DNA from: Gammaproteobacteria bacterium
Lineage (GTDB): Bacteria; Gemmatimonadota; Gemmatimonadetes; Longimicrobiales; Gaopeijiaceae
DNA length: 14,457 nt
Direction of reading: 5' to 3'
Assembly (NCBI GenBank): GCA_024638345.1
Contig: JAHEKL010000038.1
Span: 1-14,457, forward strand
Positions 13,504-14,457 of the stretch are shown in pieces. The notes under the pieces are model-generated. The model worked only from the letters and a program-made list of their open reading frames with translations. It did not search any database and was not told where the DNA came from. The stretch's first letter is position 1, and the number at the start of each line of letters is the position of its first letter. The translations under genes and the position numbers were made by a program.

Positions 13504-14457
13504 GTGACCACAGAGAGAAAGGGGATCGATTCGATGTCCATAGATCGGAAGCTCTTGACGCTCGCAACGGCGTTGGCTGTGGTCGGTTGTGGCGACACGG
13601 CCGCCCAAGGCGCGGGGGCCGAGAACGGCGAGGAGTTTCAGCGCGTCATCAACGTCGAGGTGCAGCCTCTGTCCACCATGGACTTCCGGGAGCAAGTACA
13701 GCTCACGGGCACGGTTCGGGCGAACCGGGACGTCATCGTGTCGGCGGAGGAATCGGGCGTGATCCGTGAGGTTCTGATCGCCGAGGGCGCCTCCGTCCGG
13801 GAGGGCCAAGCGCTGTTGCGAATCGACGACACCATTCTGCAGGCCCAGGTCGATGAGGCCGAGGCGCGTGCCGGTCTCGCTCGGGAGACGTGGGAGCGGC
13901 GCAGACGGCTCTTCGAGGAGGACGGCGTAGGCTCGGAGCTCGCCTATCTCGAGGCCCGTTACCAGGCGGAGCAGGCGACCGCCGTGCTGGCCACGCTGAA
14001 CGAAAGGCTCGCTCGGACGGTCGTTCGCGCCCCGATCGGCGGCATCCTCGAGCGCCGCGAGGTCGAGCTGGGCACCATGGTCTCTCCCGGAACTCCGGTG
14101 GCGCGGATCGTCCAAGTCGACCCGGTGAAGGTTGTGGGTGGTGTTCCCGAGCGCTACGCCGCGGACGTGCGCACTGGCGCGGAGGCCGTCGTGCGATTCG
14201 ATGTTCTCCAAGGACAGGAGTACTCCGGGAGAGTCGGCTACGTCGGGGCGACCGTAAACCCACGAAACCGGACGTTCGAGGCCGAGCTGGTGCTGTCCAA
14301 TCCGGGGCTGGTGATCAAGCCCGAGATGGTCGCCAATATCCAGATTCTACGGCGGACGGTCGCGGACGCGATCGTCGTACCGCAGGACGCGCTCGTCCGG
14401 GTGGAGGAGGGCTTCTTGGCGTTCGTGGTCGATGTCGACGAGTCGGGCGCCGAGGTC
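13504..14457 (+). CDS. RND-type periplasmic adaptor (membrane fusion) lipoprotein, 3' end outside window
   Basis: HlyD/AcrA-type adaptor that links an inner-membrane RND pump to the TolC channel. 318 codons are visible and the frame is open at the window edge. The start is GTG, supported by a strong AGGGAGGAG six bases upstream; an ATG at 13534 is the alternative. A lipobox (LTLATALAVVGC) predicts lipidation at C29 and anchoring in the inner membrane. The biotinyl/lipoyl halves lie at about 74-109 (VIVSAEESGVIREVLIAEGA..) and 172-204 (TVVRAPIGGILERREVELGT), enclosing a helical hairpin (112-170) typical of adaptors. The beta-barrel follows (PVKVVGGVPERYAADV, then GYVGATVNPRNRTFEAEL) and leads to PEMVANIQI and VVPQDALV. 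An RND permease gene is expected next on the right. Confidence 0.93.
   Translation, partial: MTTERKGIDSMSIDRKLLTLATALAVVGCGDTAAQGAGAENGEEFQRVINVEVQPLSTMDFREQVQLTGTVRANRDVIVSAEESGVIREVLIAEGASVREGQALLRIDDTILQAQVDEAEARAGLARETWERRRRLFEEDGVGSELAYLEARYQAEQATAVLATLNERLARTVVRAPIGGILERREVELGTMVSPGTPVARIVQVDPVKVVGGVPERYAADVRTGAEAVVRFDVLQGQEYSGRVGYVGATVNPRNRTFEAELVLSNPGLVIKPEMVANIQILRRTVADAIVVPQDALVRVEEGFLAFVVDVDESGAEV

Overview
The window is high-GC, gene-dense bacterial DNA. It carries no rRNA or tRNA gene, no insertion sequence and no CRISPR array that I can see. Everything looks chromosomal and mostly housekeeping. The gene repertoire suggests a member of the FCB group, perhaps Gemmatimonadota: a thrABC operon with a fused ThrA, an orphan RF-like protein, a protein resembling a small family I recall from Bacteroidetes, a HEAT-cyclophilin lipoprotein, and a TetR/TolC/adaptor efflux cluster. 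That assignment is inference from family resemblance and base composition, not from a marker gene.

Layout. Positions 1-4867, minus strand: the threonine operon, read thrA (aspartokinase I-homoserine dehydrogenase I), thrB (homoserine kinase), thrC (threonine synthase, cut by the left window edge). The three genes overlap by 11 nt and 1 nt. The 5' leader (about 4658-4867) is the most informative non-coding element. It has a consensus-like promoter, a 32-codon leader ORF with six Thr codons and one Ile codon that starts almost at the predicted +1, a small hairpin over its Thr-Ser-Thr-Ile codons, a GC-only segment able to pair with the terminator's 5' arm, and a strong intrinsic terminator before thrA. 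This is the architecture of transcription attenuation by threonine supply.

Positions 4989-7876: a rhomboid serine protease (+), a convergent short GGQ protein of the release-factor/ribosome-rescue type (-), then an AI-2E-type membrane protein followed 4 nt later by a small conserved protein (+). The small protein's 3' end overlaps a convergent YheT-type alpha/beta hydrolase (-, to 8879). Diverging from the hydrolase is a lipoprotein joining HEAT-like repeats to a C-terminal cyclophilin domain (8985-11051, +).

Positions 11052-14457: an intergenic stretch with an inverted repeat and a direct repeat, then a TetR-family regulator whose start codon also sits at the predicted transcription start, a TolC-type outer-membrane channel and an RND-type periplasmic adaptor lipoprotein cut by the right edge. 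An RND pump gene is expected just beyond the window. The cluster should encode a TetR-controlled tripartite exporter.
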